The notes: generated from the letters alone by a model not told the origin. Positions 8,311-18,358 are shown, numbered from the stretch's first letter. The stretch is DNA of 39,990 nucleotides from an uncultured Rhodospirillaceae bacterium (GCA_903899885.1 CAIULK010000064.1:1-39990); one strand, 5' to 3'. Made by a program: numbers and translations.

Positions 8311-9891
8311 TCAATGCCGGAAGTGGCGCATCCCCGTGAACACCATCGCCAGACCCTTTTCGTCGGCCGCCGCGATAACGTCGGCGTCGCGCATCGAGCC
8401 GCCCGGCTGGATCACCGCGGTGGCCCCGGCGGCGGCGGCGGCCAGCAGGCCGTCGGCGAACGGGAAGAAGGCGTCCGAGGCGACCACCGAGCCGATGGTT
8501 CCCGCATCGGCGACCCCGGCGGCGTCGGCGGCTTCCTTCGACTTCCACGCGGCGATGCGCGAGGAATCGACCCGGCTCATCTGACCGGCGCCGATGCCCA
8601 CCGTCACCCCGTTCTTGGCATAGACGATGGCGTTCGATTTGACATGCTTGCAGATGCGGAAGGCGAACAGCAGGTCGTCGAGTTCCTGGGCCGTGGGGGC
8701 GCGCTTGGTCACCACCTTCAGGCTGTCCTTGGTCACCCGGCCATCGTCGCGGGTTTGGAACAGATAGCCGCCCGACACCGTTTTCAAGGTCATTCCCGCT
8801 TGCGCCGGGTCGGGCATGCCGCCGGTCACCAGCAGGCGCAAATTCTTCTTGGCGGCGAAGGCGGCGATCGCCGCGTCGTCGGCAGAAGGCGCGATCACCA
8901 CTTCGGTGAACAGTTTGCAGATTTCCTCGGCGGTGGCGCCGTCGAGCCGGCGGTTGATCGCCACGATGCCGCCGAAGGCCGACACCGGGTCGCAGGCCAA
9001 GGCGCTTTTATAGGCCGAGATCACGTCGGCGCCGGTCGCCACGCCGCACGGATTGGCGTGCTTGATGATCGCCACGGTTGGTGCCTCGAATTCGGCGGCC
9101 AGTTCGAACGCCGCGTCGGTGTCGCCCAAATTGTTGTAGGACAGTTCCTTGCCCTGGAGCTGGCGCGCCGTGGCGATGCCCGGCCGGTGCTGGCCGGTCA
9201 CGTAGAAGGCGGCCTTCTGGTGCGGGTTTTCGCCGTAACGCAGGGTCTGGCGCAGTTCGCCCGCCGCCACCACCCGGCGGGGGAAGGTCTCGCCCAATTG
9301 CCCGGCGAACCAAGCCGAAATCGCCGCGTCATAGGCGCCGGTCCGCGCATAGGCCGCCGCCGCCAGTTTCTTGCGCAAGCCCAGCGAGGTCGCCCCGCCG
9401 TGGATCGCCATCTCTTCCATCACGGCGGCGTAATCCTCGACATCGACCACCACGGTGACGCTGTCATGGTTCTTCGAGGCGGCGCGGATCATCGCCGGGC
9501 CGCCGATGTCGATGTTCTCGACGCAGGTGTCGAAGTCGGCGCCCTTGGCGACGGTTTCCTCGAACGGATAGAGGTTGACCACCAAAAGGTCGATTTCGGA
9601 AATCCCGTGCTCGGCCATCGCCGCTTCGTGATCGGTGTTCCCGCGAATGCCCAACAGGCCGCCATGCACCTTGGGGTGCAGGGTCTTGACGCGGCCGTCC
9701 AGCATTTCGGGGAAGCCGGTGTAATCGGCCACCTCGATGACCTCCAAGCCCGCCTCGCGCATCGCCTTGGCGGTGCCGCCGGTCGACAGAATCTCGACCG
9801 TATGGTCGCGCAGGAAACGAGCGAACTCGATCAAGCCGGTCTTGTCGGAAACGCTGATCAAAGCGCGGCGAACGGAACGAAGATCGGACAT
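8311..9891 (-). CDS. purH: Bifunctional AICAR formyltransferase/IMP cyclohydrolase
   Basis: PurH catalyses the last two steps of de novo purine synthesis: formylation of AICAR with 10-formyl-THF, then ring closure to IMP. The 526 residues match the usual 520-530. The N-terminal MGS-like cyclohydrolase domain reads [28 protein letters not shown] and [15 protein letters not shown]. The formyltransferase domain includes [27 protein letters not shown] and KHANPCGVA, and ends with GMRHFRH. The start at MSDLRS is chosen because the 16 residues upstream do not resemble PurH. It lies 80 bases after the oxoprolinase gene, with apbE immediately downstream. Confidence 0.97.
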   Translation of the reverse strand: MSDLRSVRRALISVSDKTGLIEFARFLRDHTVEILSTGGTAKAMREAGLEVIEVADYTGFPEMLDGRVKTLHPKVHGGLLGIRGNTDHEAAMAEHGISEIDLLVVNLYPFEETVAKGADFDTCVENIDIGGPAMIRAASKNHDSVTVVVDVEDYAAVMEEMAIHGGATSLGLRKKLAAAAYARTGAYDAAISAWFAGQLGETFPRRVVAAGELRQTLRYGENPHQKAAFYVTGQHRPGIATARQLQGKELSYNNLGDTDAAFELAAEFEAPTVAIIKHANPCGVATGADVISAYKSALACDPVSAFGGIVAINRRLDGATAEEICKLFTEVVIAPSADDAAIAAFAAKKNLRLLVTGGMPDPAQAGMTLKTVSGGYLFQTRDDGRVTKDSLKVVTKRAPTAQELDDLLFAFRICKHVKSNAIVYAKNGVTVGIGAGQMSRVDSSRIAAWKSKEAADAAGVADAGTIGSVVASDAFFPFADGLLAAAAAGATAVIQPGGSMRDADVIAAADEKGLAMVFTGMRHFRH

Positions 9892-9971
9892 CGGCGTGAC
9901 TTTCGAGGCTGGAATGAAACAGGAAAACCGCAATACCACACTCGTCTAATTTGTTCCAGGGCTGGTGCGGG

Positions 9972-12900
9972 TTAATCCCCGTATCCGCCGCCGCCGGGGG
10001 TTTCTATGACCAGGCAGTCGCCTTTGTTCACCGAGATTTCGGCGGTGCCGGGAAGGTCCTCGACCTGTCCGCTTGCGCGTTCGACGCGGTTGAGTCCGGG
10101 CTTGCCGTTGTCGCCGCCGTTCAGGCCGAAGGGTGCCACGCGGCGGCGGTTGGACAGAATGGCGGCGGTCATTGGTGCCAGGAAACGCAGGCGGCGGAGC
10201 AATCCGTCGCCGCCGCGCCATCGGCCCTTGCCGCCCGAGCCGGGGCGCAGCGAAAATTGCTCGACCCGCACCGGGTGGCGCAGTTCCAAAATCTCGGGGT
10301 CGGTGATCCGCGAGTTGGTCATGTGGGTTTGCACGCCCGAGGCGCCGTCGAAACCCGGTCCGCCCCCGGCGCCGCCGCCGATGGTTTCGTAATATTGGTG
10401 GGTGTGGTCGCCGAAGGTCAGGTTGTTCATCGTGCCTTGCGACGCGGCCATCGCCCCCAGGGCGCCCAGCAGCGCATCGACCACCGCTTGCGAGGTTTCG
10501 ACATTGCCCGCCGCGACCGCCGCCCCCGGTTCGGGGTTGAGCAGCGAGCCTTTGGGCACCTGCAGCGTCACCGGGGCGAGGCAGCCCTCGTTCAACGGAA
10601 TCGCCTTGTCGATCAGCAGCCGCAGCACATACAGCACGGCTGCCTTGGTCACCGCCAAGGGGGCGTTGGCATTGTTCGGGCGTTGCGGTGAGCTGCCGGT
10701 GAAATCGATGATCGCCCGGCGGGCGTGGCGGTCGATGGTGACCGCCACCCGGATCACCGCGCCGTCGTCCATGGCCACCGAGAAGGTTCCGTCGGCCAAG
10801 GTGGCGAGGCGCTGGCGCACGCAGGCCTCGGCGTTGGCGCGGACATGGCCCATGTAAGCGAGAACCGTCTCGGAACCGTAACGATCGACGAGGTCGAGCA
10901 GCTCCCCGGCGCCCCTGGTATTGGCCGCCAACTGCGCTTGAAGATCGCCGATATTCTGATCGATCGCCCGGGCGGGTTCGGGCGGTGATGCCAGCAACGC
11001 CCGTATCGCGGCCACGTGAAAAACGCCGTCCTCGACCAACAGCTGGGGTTCGATCACCACGCCCTCTTGGTCCAAGCGGGTCGAACCGGGGGGCATCGAG
11101 CCCGGCGTGATGCCGCCGATATCGGCGTGGTGACCGCGCGCCGCCACCCAAAACAACGGCGCCGCAGGGTTCGAGGCGAAAACCGGGCTGACCACCGTGA
11201 TGTCGGGCAGGTGGGTGCCGCCGGCGAAGGGGGAATTCAGCACGAAGCTTTGGCCTGGCCGCAGGGTGCCCCGGTAAGCGGCCAAAACCGCGCGCACCGC
11301 TTCGCCCATCGAGCCCAGATGGACCGGAATATGCGGCGCGTTGGCGATCAAGGCGCCGTCGGCGTCGAACACCGCGCAGGAAAAATCCAACCGTTCCTTG
11401 ATGTTGACCGACTGGGCGCTGTTGGCGAGCGCCACGCCCATCCGTTCCGCCACCGACATGAACAGCGCGTTGAACACCTCCAGCAACACCGGATCGACCG
11501 AGGTTCCGGCCGCAACCCGTTTCGGCGCGGCAACGACCCGGCGCAAAATCATCGCCCCGCCGAGGGTCCGTTCGGCCCGCCAGCCCGGCGGCACTACGAT
11601 GGTAGATGCCTGATCGGCGAGGATGCACACGCCGTCAACATACCCGCCGGGGGGCACGCCGTTCTCGCCGATCAACGGGGCGTCGTGCCAAGCGCCCTCG
11701 ATGAAGACGCGGGTCCGCCGGGGTGGCGGCGGCTGTCCGGTTACGGCGGGCACCATCGGCGCCGGGGCTCCGCCGATCGCCTCGACCACCAAGGCGGCGA
11801 CAATCAAGCGCCGCTCCAGGGTAAAGCCGAAGCGGGCACGGTGGGTGTTTGCGAAATCTTGCGCCACGGCGGCGGCGGGGCCAGCGGTGACCTCGATGGT
11901 CCCGTCCGATCCGTCGTAACGCAGGCGGAGGCGGCGGATCACGTCCCGCACCGCGACATTCTGGCGGGCCAGTTCGCCCACGGCTTCGGCGGCCAGATCC
12001 TCGAGCCCGTCGGGCACGGCGTCGCCCAGCGGGGTTTCGACGGCCCGCTCGCGCAACACCCGGAAATCGGCCAACCCAATCCCGTAAGCCGACAGCAGTC
12101 CGGCCAAGCGGTGCAGGAACACCGTGCCGATGCCCAGCGCGTCGGCCACCGCCGCCGCGTGCTGTCCGCCCGCGCCGCCGAAACAGACCAAGGTCGCGCC
12201 CGCCGGATCGTGGCCCCGCTGGCTGCTGATGGTTTTGATCGCCTCGGCCATGGTTTGCACGGCGACCGCCAAGAATCCCTCGGCCACCTGTTCGGGGGTG
12301 CGGCCGGTTTTTTTCGCCAAACGCTCGAAGCCGAGGCGCGCCGCGTCGCGGTCCAGCCCGAGATCGCCGTTCGGGCCGAACACCGCCGGAAAGGCGCTGG
12401 GATCCAGTCGGCCCAAAATCAGGTTGGCGTCGGTAATGGTCAAGGGGCCGCCCTTGCGGTAACATGCGGGACCGGGATCCGCCCCGGCGGAAGCGGGACC
12501 GGCGCGAAAGCGGGCACCGTCGAACGACAGCACCGAGCCGCCGCCCGCCGCCACCGTGTGGATGCGCATCATCGGCACCGACAGGCGGATGCCGCCGACC
12601 GTGGTTTCCAGATCGCGCTCGAATTCGCCCCGCCAGTGCCAGACATCGGTCGAGGTGCCGCCCATGTCGAAGCCGATCAGGTGCGGGAACCCGGCCTCAA
12701 GCGCGGAGCGAACCCCGCCGATAACGCCGCCCGCCGGTCCCGACAGCACCGCGTCCTTGCCGTGAAAGCCCGCGCCATCGACCAGTCCGCCCGACGACTG
12801 CATGAACAGGCAGCGTACGCCGGGAAAGGCGCGTTCAAGCCGCCCGGCATGACGGCGCAGAACCGGCGACAGCGCCGCGTCGGCGACGGCGGTGTCACCG

Positions 12901-13478
12901 CGCGCCACCGCCTTGATACGGGGGCAGGCTTGGTGTGACAGCGTGACCTGGGTAAAGCCGATTTGCCGCGCCAGCAGGCCCACCTGAATTTCGTGCGCCG
13001 GTTCCCGCCACGAATGCAGCAGCACCACGGCGACCGCGCGGGCACCTTGGGCGTAAGCCTCCTCCAGCCGTTGACGAGTTGCTTCCTTATCCAGCGGCCG
13101 GATCACGTGGCCGTCGGCGGCGCGGCGTTCCGGGATCTCGATCACGCGGTTGTACAAGGGTGGTGGCTTGTGGATGGCGCGAGCAAACAAATCGGGGCGG
13201 TTTCCGGTCCCGATCGCCAGCAGATCGGCGAATCCTTGGGTCACAGCCAAAAGGGTGGGCTCGCCGGTCCGCTCCAGCAACGCGTTGGTGGCGACCGTGG
13301 TGCCCATGCGGATTTCGGTGATGGGACCGGGCGCAAGGCTTTGCAAATGACGGATGCCGGCTTCCGCCGCGAAATCGGACGATAGCCGTTTGTGGGTGAC
13401 AAGGCGTCCATCGGGGGTTTGCGCGACGATATCGGTGAAGGTGCCGCCTTGATCAATCCAAAAACGCCAGCCCGTCAT
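9972..13478 (-). CDS. Fused hydantoinase A/B, 5-oxoprolinase-type
   Basis: This 1168-residue protein carries HyuA- and HyuB-type halves in one chain, as in 5-oxoprolinases, which open 5-oxoproline to glutamate using ATP. The N-terminus has the [14 protein letters not shown] phosphate-binding strand, then [14 protein letters not shown] and [19 protein letters not shown] of the ASKHA fold. The B half begins near residue 690 ([32 protein letters not shown]) and ends with the glycine-rich GGGGYGD tail. Hydantoin or another cyclic amide is an alternative substrate. The longer frame begins at 13571, but ATG 13478 overlaps the kinase stop as ATGA, so translation is probably coupled to the upstream sensor kinase. 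Confidence 0.9.
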   Translation of the reverse strand: MTGWRFWIDQGGTFTDIVAQTPDGRLVTHKRLSSDFAAEAGIRHLQSLAPGPITEIRMGTTVATNALLERTGEPTLLAVTQGFADLLAIGTGNRPDLFARAIHKPPPLYNRVIEIPERRAADGHVIRPLDKEATRQRLEEAYAQGARAVAVVLLHSWREPAHEIQVGLLARQIGFTQVTLSHQACPRIKAVARGDTAVADAALSPVLRRHAGRLERAFPGVRCLFMQSSGGLVDGAGFHGKDAVLSGPAGGVIGGVRSALEAGFPHLIGFDMGGTSTDVWHWRGEFERDLETTVGGIRLSVPMMRIHTVAAGGGSVLSFDGARFRAGPASAGADPGPACYRKGGPLTITDANLILGRLDPSAFPAVFGPNGDLGLDRDAARLGFERLAKKTGRTPEQVAEGFLAVAVQTMAEAIKTISSQRGHDPAGATLVCFGGAGGQHAAAVADALGIGTVFLHRLAGLLSAYGIGLADFRVLRERAVETPLGDAVPDGLEDLAAEAVGELARQNVAVRDVIRRLRLRYDGSDGTIEVTAGPAAAVAQDFANTHRARFGFTLERRLIVAALVVEAIGGAPAPMVPAVTGQPPPPRRTRVFIEGAWHDAPLIGENGVPPGGYVDGVCILADQASTIVVPPGWRAERTLGGAMILRRVVAAPKRVAAGTSVDPVLLEVFNALFMSVAERMGVALANSAQSVNIKERLDFSCAVFDADGALIANAPHIPVHLGSMGEAVRAVLAAYRGTLRPGQSFVLNSPFAGGTHLPDITVVSPVFASNPAAPLFWVAARGHHADIGGITPGSMPPGSTRLDQEGVVIEPQLLVEDGVFHVAAIRALLASPPEPARAIDQNIGDLQAQLAANTRGAGELLDLVDRYGSETVLAYMGHVRANAEACVRQRLATLADGTFSVAMDDGAVIRVAVTIDRHARRAIIDFTGSSPQRPNNANAPLAVTKAAVLYVLRLLIDKAIPLNEGCLAPVTLQVPKGSLLNPEPGAAVAAGNVETSQAVVDALLGALGAMAASQGTMNNLTFGDHTHQYYETIGGGAGGGPGFDGASGVQTHMTNSRITDPEILELRHPVRVEQFSLRPGSGGKGRWRGGDGLLRRLRFLAPMTAAILSNRRRVAPFGLNGGDNGKPGLNRVERASGQVEDLPGTAEISVNKGDCLVIETPGGGGYGD

Positions 13479-15175
13479 GATTTCGGCAGGCGAAACCAAA
13501 AGGTGGTGCCAGTGCCCGGCGTCGATTCGGCCCAAATCCGGCCCTTGTGATGCTGGGCGATTTTCTTGCACACCGCCAACCCGATCCCGGTCCCGGCCGG
13601 GCCGTTCGCGTTCGCGGCGCGCTGGAACATCCCGAACACCCGGTCCAGATCCTCGAAGGCGATGCCGATGCCGTTATCGGCGATTCCAATCCGCCAGAAG
13701 GACGCCTCCTCGACGGCGGTCAGTGAAATCGCCGCCCGGCGGTCGGGCGAGCGATAGGCCAGTGCGTTGGCCAACAGGTTCTGCAGAAGGCGGGTTAGCA
13801 GGGCGCGGTCGCCCGGCAGCACCGGCAGATCGGGGGCGATGGTGATCGCCGCGTCCGCCTCTTGAATCGCGGCGGCGAGATTGAGCATCGCCTCGGCAGC
13901 CACGTCGGACAGGGCGACCGGGGCAAACACCGGTTCGCCCCGGCCGATCCGCGAATAGTCCAAAATGTCGAGGATCATGCGGTCCATACGCTGGGCGCCG
14001 TCCTGCGCGAAATCGAAGAAACCGCCGATTTCGCCGCCGGTCACCTCGGGCAGGCGGCGGCGGATCAGGCCGAGATAGCTGTTGATCATCCGCAGCGGCT
14101 GACGCAAATCGTGCGACACCACATAGGCGAATTGTTCCAGCTCGGTGTTGCTACGCTTCAGTTCCCCTTCGCTTTGGGCCAATTGCGCGGTGTATTGGAT
14201 GGCGGCGGTCACCTGCTGGTGCCAGTGGCGGTGAATCTGGAATGCGGCCCCGGTGGTCACCAGCACGAACAGGGCGGCCATGAGCGCGCCGATTTCAACC
14301 TCGCGCCGCCAGGGGGCCAGCACATCGTCGTCGGCCAGACCGACCAGGACATACAAGGGATAGCCGGAAATCCGGCGGTAGGCGAAGGTTCGCGGGATGC
14401 CATCGACCGCGCTGACGCTGCGCACGGTCGCGGCGGTTTGGTCTTGCTGCCACGCCATCAGAAAGGCTGTCGTGCCAATCGTCCGACCGACGGTGCTGCC
14501 GACCCCTTCGGGCTCCGGGTAGCGGACGACGATCTTGCGGTTGCCGTCGAACAGATCGGCGACGCCGTTCTTGCCTAAATCCAGCGAAGTGAAGGTGTCC
14601 AAGATTTGCTTCAGCGCGATGTTGACGTAAACCGCGCCGCCGAACGCCCCATCCGCCCCGATCAACGGACGCGCCAGCGGCATCACCCATTGGCGCGACA
14701 GGCGGGCGAGAACCGGCTGGCCGATGACGAGGCCGCCCCCCTCGCGCGAGCGCAGGAAATAGTCGCGGTCGGATACATCGACCGTCGGCGCGCCGATCAC
14801 CCCAGCCCCATAACGGATGATGCCGCGCTCGTCGGTGGCGCGCAGGCTGGTCACGTCGGGCAACAATTGTTGCTGGGTTTCCAGATAGCGGGTGAAGGCC
14901 GCGTGGTTGGCGCCTTCGCGTTGAAACTCGTTGGCCGCCATGGCGAGGCTCACATCGGCCCCGTGGATCGCCTCGAAGAGATAGCGTTCCAAGATCAGAT
15001 CCAAATTGCCGGCCCTGGCCTCGGCCTCATGCAGCCGCAGGGTGCGGTCGTGCCACAGCCCGGCGCCGATCAATCCCGGCACGATCAACGTCAATATCGC
15101 GATCAACGCGATCAGCGCGGTCGATTTCACGGGCAGGGACGGCGCTTGGACTTCCGAAATATCGTCGCCAGTCAT
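13475..15175 (-). CDS. Membrane sensor histidine kinase with Cache-like sensor
   Basis: This 566-residue protein has two membrane helices (about 17-40 and 294-312) that bracket a periplasmic region of about 250 residues with Cache-like features (DVSDRDYFLRSREGG, GGAVYVNIALKQI). Next come a coiled segment, a HisKA domain with VVSHDLRQPLR (phosphoacceptor H355), and a HATPase with LLQNLLANALAY, IGIADNGIGI and GTGIGLAVCKKIAQHHKGRIW. The DLRQPL dimerization box and FAYVVSH are typical of the kinases often called phytochrome-type or two-component hybrids without a receiver. The ligand may be a small organic acid or amino acid. No response regulator is adjacent. Its stop overlaps the hydantoinase start. 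Confidence 0.9.
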   Translation of the reverse strand: MTGDDISEVQAPSLPVKSTALIALIAILTLIVPGLIGAGLWHDRTLRLHEAEARAGNLDLILERYLFEAIHGADVSLAMAANEFQREGANHAAFTRYLETQQQLLPDVTSLRATDERGIIRYGAGVIGAPTVDVSDRDYFLRSREGGGLVIGQPVLARLSRQWVMPLARPLIGADGAFGGAVYVNIALKQILDTFTSLDLGKNGVADLFDGNRKIVVRYPEPEGVGSTVGRTIGTTAFLMAWQQDQTAATVRSVSAVDGIPRTFAYRRISGYPLYVLVGLADDDVLAPWRREVEIGALMAALFVLVTTGAAFQIHRHWHQQVTAAIQYTAQLAQSEGELKRSNTELEQFAYVVSHDLRQPLRMINSYLGLIRRRLPEVTGGEIGGFFDFAQDGAQRMDRMILDILDYSRIGRGEPVFAPVALSDVAAEAMLNLAAAIQEADAAITIAPDLPVLPGDRALLTRLLQNLLANALAYRSPDRRAAISLTAVEEASFWRIGIADNGIGIAFEDLDRVFGMFQRAANANGPAGTGIGLAVCKKIAQHHKGRIWAESTPGTGTTFWFRLPKS

Positions 15176-15255
15176 GGCCCCCTCGAAAAACCCAACCGTA
15201 ATACCTTAGTGCAGAAAGCCCGGTTACGGAAGGTCGTGTCGCGGTATAAGAGCGG

Positions 15256-16128
15256 ATGAGTAGCTCCCGCCCCATGTCACCCATGGACCGCGCCGCCGCG
15301 TTGACGGTGGTCGCGCTGTGGGGCCTGAATTTCATCGCAGCCAAGCTGTCGCTGGCCGACATGCCGCCGTTTCTGGTGACCGCCTTCCGCTTTATCGGCG
15401 TCGCGGTTTTGCTGGTGCCGTTCTGCCGCCCGCGCCGCGATCAGCTGCCGGGCCTGTTCGGGGTGGCCCTGGTGCTGGGGATCGGCCATTTCGGATTGCT
15501 GTATGCCGGGATGAGCGGGGTTGATGCCGGGACCAGCGCGGTGCTGATCCAACTGGGGGTGCCGTTCAGCGTGCTGTTGTCGTGGGCGGTGTTCAAGGAT
15601 CGCCCCGATGCAAGAACCTGGGCGGGGGTCGGGCTGGCGTTCGGCGGTGTCGTGCTTCTGGCGGGCGGGGCGGCGTCGGGAAGTGCGGTGTCGTTCGCCT
15701 TGATCGCGGCGGCGATGCTGATGTGGGCGACCGCCAATATCCTGATTAAGCGCCTGGGGGCGATTTCCGCCTTCGTGTTGAACGGCTGGATGGCGTTGAT
15801 GTCGGCGCCGATGATGATTTTATTGTCGGCCGTGACCGAAACCGGCCAATGGGCGGCGATGCGGGCGGCTGGTCCCGCTGCCTGGGGTGGGGTGGCCTTT
15901 ACGGTTGTCGGTTCGTCGGTGGTTGCATATACGCTGTGGCTGGGGTTGCTGCGCCGTCATCCGGTCAGCCGCGTGGTGCCGTTCACGCTGTTGGGGCCGG
16001 TGATCGGCTTCGTCGCCGGGGTGCTGGTGCTGGGCGAGGCGGTGACCACCATCAAGGTGATCGGGGGGTTGCTGACCACGGCCGGGGTGGCGGTGGTCGA
16101 GTTGCGCCGAAGGGTTCCCGAAGGATGA
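15256..16128 (+). CDS. EamA-family (DMT superfamily) transporter
   Basis: This 290-residue protein has ten predicted membrane helices arranged as two EamA repeats. Repeat one starts at TVVALWGLNFIAAKLSLADM and repeat two at SFALIAAAMLMWATANILIK. Both show the family pattern of a W-G-x-N/T motif in the first helix and a conserved PxxxxLLS or GPVIGFVAGVLVLGE segment at the end. Such proteins commonly export amino acids or metabolites; the substrate cannot be predicted from sequence alone. The gene is divergent from the histidine kinase, with 80 bases between starts. Its TGA overlaps the downstream amidase ATG, so the two are translationally coupled. Confidence 0.88.
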   Translation: MSSSRPMSPMDRAAALTVVALWGLNFIAAKLSLADMPPFLVTAFRFIGVAVLLVPFCRPRRDQLPGLFGVALVLGIGHFGLLYAGMSGVDAGTSAVLIQLGVPFSVLLSWAVFKDRPDARTWAGVGLAFGGVVLLAGGAASGSAVSFALIAAAMLMWATANILIKRLGAISAFVLNGWMALMSAPMMILLSAVTETGQWAAMRAAGPAAWGGVAFTVVGSSVVAYTLWLGLLRRHPVSRVVPFTLLGPVIGFVAGVLVLGEAVTTIKVIGGLLTTAGVAVVELRRRVPEG

Positions 16129-16781
16129 GTCTCATCGAAACACCGTCGCCCAATTTCGGTCCCCGCCGGGGCGCCGTGATCGACATGCTGGTGCTGCATT
16201 ACACTGGAATGCCGACCGGGGCCGAGGCGCTGGCTCGCCTGGTCGATCCGGCGGCGGCGGTCTCGGCCCATTATCTGATCGACGAGGACGGCACCGTTCA
16301 CGCCCTGGTGGATGAGGGCCTGCGCGCTTGGCATGCCGGGTTGTCGTGGTGGCGCGGAGTCGCCGACGTCAACTCCCACTCGATTGGCATCGAATTGGTC
16401 AATCCGGGGCATGAATTCGGTTATCGCCCGTTTCCGCGAGCACAGATCGATGCGTTGACCGCGCTGTCGTTGCGGATTTTGGCGCGCCACCCGATTCCGC
16501 CCCGCAACGTGCTGGCGCATTCCGACGTGGCGCCGACCAGGAAGACCGATCCGGGCGAATTGTTCCCGTGGCAAGAGATGGCGGCGAAGGGGATTGGCTT
16601 GTGGCCGGAACCACGGCCCGAAACGCCGCCCGAAACGGCCTTGGCCGAGTGGGGCTACGATATCCAAGATCCGTTCGCGGCAACCGCCGCGTTTCAGCGG
16701 CGCTATCGCCCCGCCCGCATCGACGGTCGCTGGGACCAGGAAACGGCGGGGCGGCTGGCCGACCTGTTGGCCAAGCTCTAG
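16125..16781 (+). CDS. amiD: N-acetylmuramoyl-L-alanine amidase, AmiD-type
   Basis: This 218-residue zinc amidase cleaves the muramoyl-alanine bond in peptidoglycan or its fragments. The Amidase_2 domain carries ligands H25 (VLHYTGMP), H132 (VLAHSDVAP) and D142 (TDPGELFPW), plus E90 in IGIELVNPG. A short C-terminal peptidoglycan-binding-type repeat follows (FAATAAFQRRYRPARIDGRW). No signal peptide is evident from this start, so a cytoplasmic AmpD-like recycling role is possible, whereas E. coli AmiD is a lipoprotein. The start is set by AAGGATGA at the end of the EamA gene. The stop codon lies inside the first of several hairpins downstream. Confidence 0.88.
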   Translation: MSLIETPSPNFGPRRGAVIDMLVLHYTGMPTGAEALARLVDPAAAVSAHYLIDEDGTVHALVDEGLRAWHAGLSWWRGVADVNSHSIGIELVNPGHEFGYRPFPRAQIDALTALSLRILARHPIPPRNVLAHSDVAPTRKTDPGELFPWQEMAAKGIGLWPEPRPETPPETALAEWGYDIQDPFAATAAFQRRYRPARIDGRWDQETAGRLADLLAKL

Positions 16782-16814
16782 ATCGTGATGCAACGATGTT
16801 GCACCACGATCTAG
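16778..16814. repeat. Long hairpin after amiD
   Basis: CTAGATCGTGATGCAA at 16778-16793 pairs with TTGCACCACGATCTAG at 16799-16814 with one mismatch in 16 around a 5-base loop. It overlaps the amiD stop codon. No T-tract follows on either strand, so it is not an ordinary intrinsic terminator. It could be an mRNA-stabilising hairpin or a dispersed palindromic repeat. Confidence 0.6.
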
Positions 16815-16840
16815 CTGTCTTATGTGTCCCTCGCCGGGCT

Positions 16841-16915
16841 CAAACCTTCGGTTTGTTTGGCCGCGACCTCAGTGGTCGCTGGAGCAAAGTGATTCAAGCG
16901 GAAATCACTTTGCTC
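16841..16915. repeat. Cluster of three further palindromes
   Basis: Three inverted repeats follow one another: CAAACC/GGTTTG (16841-16846 and 16850-16855), GCGACC/GGTCGC (16863-16868 and 16874-16879), and a perfect 13-base pair GAGCAAAGTGATT/AATCACTTTGCTC (16882-16894 and 16903-16915). They sit between the convergent amiD and tusA genes. The arrangement looks like a composite REP/BIME-like element, though copies elsewhere cannot be checked here. Confidence 0.6.
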
Positions 16916-16937
16916 TAAGCCGCCCGCCGAAGCAAAC

Positions 16938-17162
16938 TTACTTGCGGATGATCTCGAAATGGAATTCCCCGCCCTTGTCGGTGGAGGAAACCAGCTCGTT
17001 GCCGGTCTGCTTGCAGAAGGCTTCCATGTCCTTGACCGAGCCGGGATCGGTGGCGATCACCTCGAGCTTGTCACCGACGGCGATGTCCTTGATCGCCTTC
17101 TTGGTGCGCAGGATGGGCAGGGGGCAGTTAAGCCCTTTGACGTCCAGAACGGTAACCGACAT
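16938..17162 (-). CDS. tusA: TusA-family sulfurtransferase
   Basis: This 74-residue protein contains the hallmark CPxP motif at residues 13-16 (LDVKGLNCPLPILRTKKAI), where the cysteine carries persulfide sulfur. The rest follows the two-layer TusA/SirA fold, with VGDKLEVIATDPGSVKDM and a C-terminal FHFEIIRK strand. Family members pass sulfur to tRNA thiolation, molybdenum cofactor assembly or Dsr-type pathways; the partner here is unknown. Met at 17162 is chosen because GGGAG lies 9 bases upstream and the preceding residues are not TusA-like. It lies 150 bases downstream of ubiA on the same strand, so a separate promoter is possible. Confidence 0.92.
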   Translation of the reverse strand: MSVTVLDVKGLNCPLPILRTKKAIKDIAVGDKLEVIATDPGSVKDMEAFCKQTGNELVSSTDKGGEFHFEIIRK

Positions 17163-17312
17163 AGCTGCAGACTCCCATGGGATAGGTGAATTCCGGGCGG
17201 CGATCGGGCCGCCGACCACTCTTCTATTGATTGCACACATCGCGCCGGATCACCAGAACGAATGAGGCGAAGCGAATATACAGATGCCGGTCAACACCGC
17301 CAAGCACGACTT

Positions 17313-18227
17313 TCACCCCAGGTGCCCGGCGACGATCGCCACCAGAACGCCCAGTCCGAACCAGCGGTTCGATTTGAAAATGCCCAGGCACCCGGCGGAA
17401 TCGTCGATATCAACGCGGATCACCTGCCACCCCAATTGCCCGGCCGCCACGGCCAGCACGCCATAAAAGGGCAAGCCCAGCCCGGCCGCCCAGCCGGCGG
17501 CGGCGATCAGCGCCACGGCCAGGCCATAGAACAGCACCAGCCAGCGCCGGGTGCCGCGCCCAAGCGCCAGCGCGGTCGATTTCACGCCGATCAAAACGTC
17601 GTCTTCCTTGTCTTGGTGGGCATAGATGGTGTCGTAGCCCAGCGTCCAGAACAGCCCGGCGGCGTACAGCAACAAAGGGGCCGCCGACAATTCGCCGCGC
17701 ACGGCGGCCCAACCCAGCAAGGCCCCCCAGTTGAAGGTTAGGCCCAGCCACGCCTGCGGCCAGTAGGTGATCCGCTTCATCAGCGGATAGGGAAAAACCA
17801 GGGCCAGCGAGGCGGCGCCAACCCCCACCGCGAAGGGCGGCAGCGTCAGCAAAATCGCCAATCCGGTCAGCAGCAGGAAAAACAAGAAAACCGCCGCTTG
17901 CCGCACGGAGACCGCGCCCGAGGGGATCGGGCGCCCGCGCGTGCGTTCCACCTGTGCATCGAACTTATGATCGGCGATGTCGTTGACCGTGCAACCGGCG
18001 CCGCGCATCACTATCGAGCCTGCCGCGAACAAGGCCATCAGCGGCACCGACGGCGCCCCATCGGCGGCCAGCGCCAAGCCCCACCAGCAGGGAAACAAAA
18101 GCAGCCACGTGCCGATCGGCCGGTCCAGGCGCATCAGCCGCAAATAGGGGCGCGCGGCTGGCGGCACGAAACGGTCGATCCAGTTGCCGACCGGGATATC
18201 GCCGAGCAGGGAGGGTGAGGTCCGCAT
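17313..18227 (-). CDS. ubiA: 4-hydroxybenzoate polyprenyltransferase
   Basis: UbiA prenylates 4-hydroxybenzoate in the inner membrane, an early step of ubiquinone synthesis. The 304 residues contain about eight to nine membrane helices and both aspartate-rich sites: NDIADHKFDAQVERTRGRP (first, binds Mg-diphosphate) and YDTIYAHQDKEDDVLIGVKS (second). The N-terminal LMRLDRPIGTWLLLFPCWWG segment is typical of alphaproteobacterial UbiA. The gene is divergent from recA, with 131 bases between starts, and that gap also holds the SOS-like sites. Family assignment is firm; the number of isoprene units attached is not predictable. Confidence 0.95.
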   Translation of the reverse strand: MRTSPSLLGDIPVGNWIDRFVPPAARPYLRLMRLDRPIGTWLLLFPCWWGLALAADGAPSVPLMALFAAGSIVMRGAGCTVNDIADHKFDAQVERTRGRPIPSGAVSVRQAAVFLFFLLLTGLAILLTLPPFAVGVGAASLALVFPYPLMKRITYWPQAWLGLTFNWGALLGWAAVRGELSAAPLLLYAAGLFWTLGYDTIYAHQDKEDDVLIGVKSTALALGRGTRRWLVLFYGLAVALIAAAGWAAGLGLPFYGVLAVAAGQLGWQVIRVDIDDSAGCLGIFKSNRWFGLGVLVAIVAGHLG

Positions 18228-18253
18228 GCCCCTTGCTTACCCGAAAATTCGAT

Positions 18254-18302
18254 AGAACGAAAGGTGAAAATAGCCGCTTGCACACAAGAACAAACCGTGT
18301 AC
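18254..18302 (+). promoter_or_regulatory. Candidate SOS boxes upstream of recA
   Basis: Two imperfect GAAC-N7-GAAC-like sites lie between ubiA and recA: GAAC-N7-GAAA at 18255-18269 and GAAC-N7-GTAC at 18288-18302. Alphaproteobacterial LexA recognises GTTC-N7-GTTC, equivalent to GAAC-N7-GAAC, so each is one base short of consensus. recA is a classical LexA target, which makes a site here likely; which of the two is real cannot be decided. Confidence 0.45.
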
Positions 18303-18358
18303 TGTAGCGATGGGTTGCGTGACGGCCCAGGATCGGGTTCAGTGAGGGAGGCCAAGCA

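Noticed and set aside
8008-9975. 655-codon open frame on the plus strand opposite purH
   Set aside because: It covers apbE and purH antisense, is low in recognisable motifs and rich in Arg/Gly/His as expected for GC-rich antisense frames.
11016-12938. 640-codon open frame on the plus strand
   Set aside because: Antisense of the hydantoinase/oxoprolinase, whose own motifs are clear. Composition fits a shadow frame.
16820-16880. Possible tRNA or small RNA in the hairpin cluster
   Set aside because: No cloverleaf, TpsiC-like loop or CCA end can be drawn; the stems are independent hairpins.
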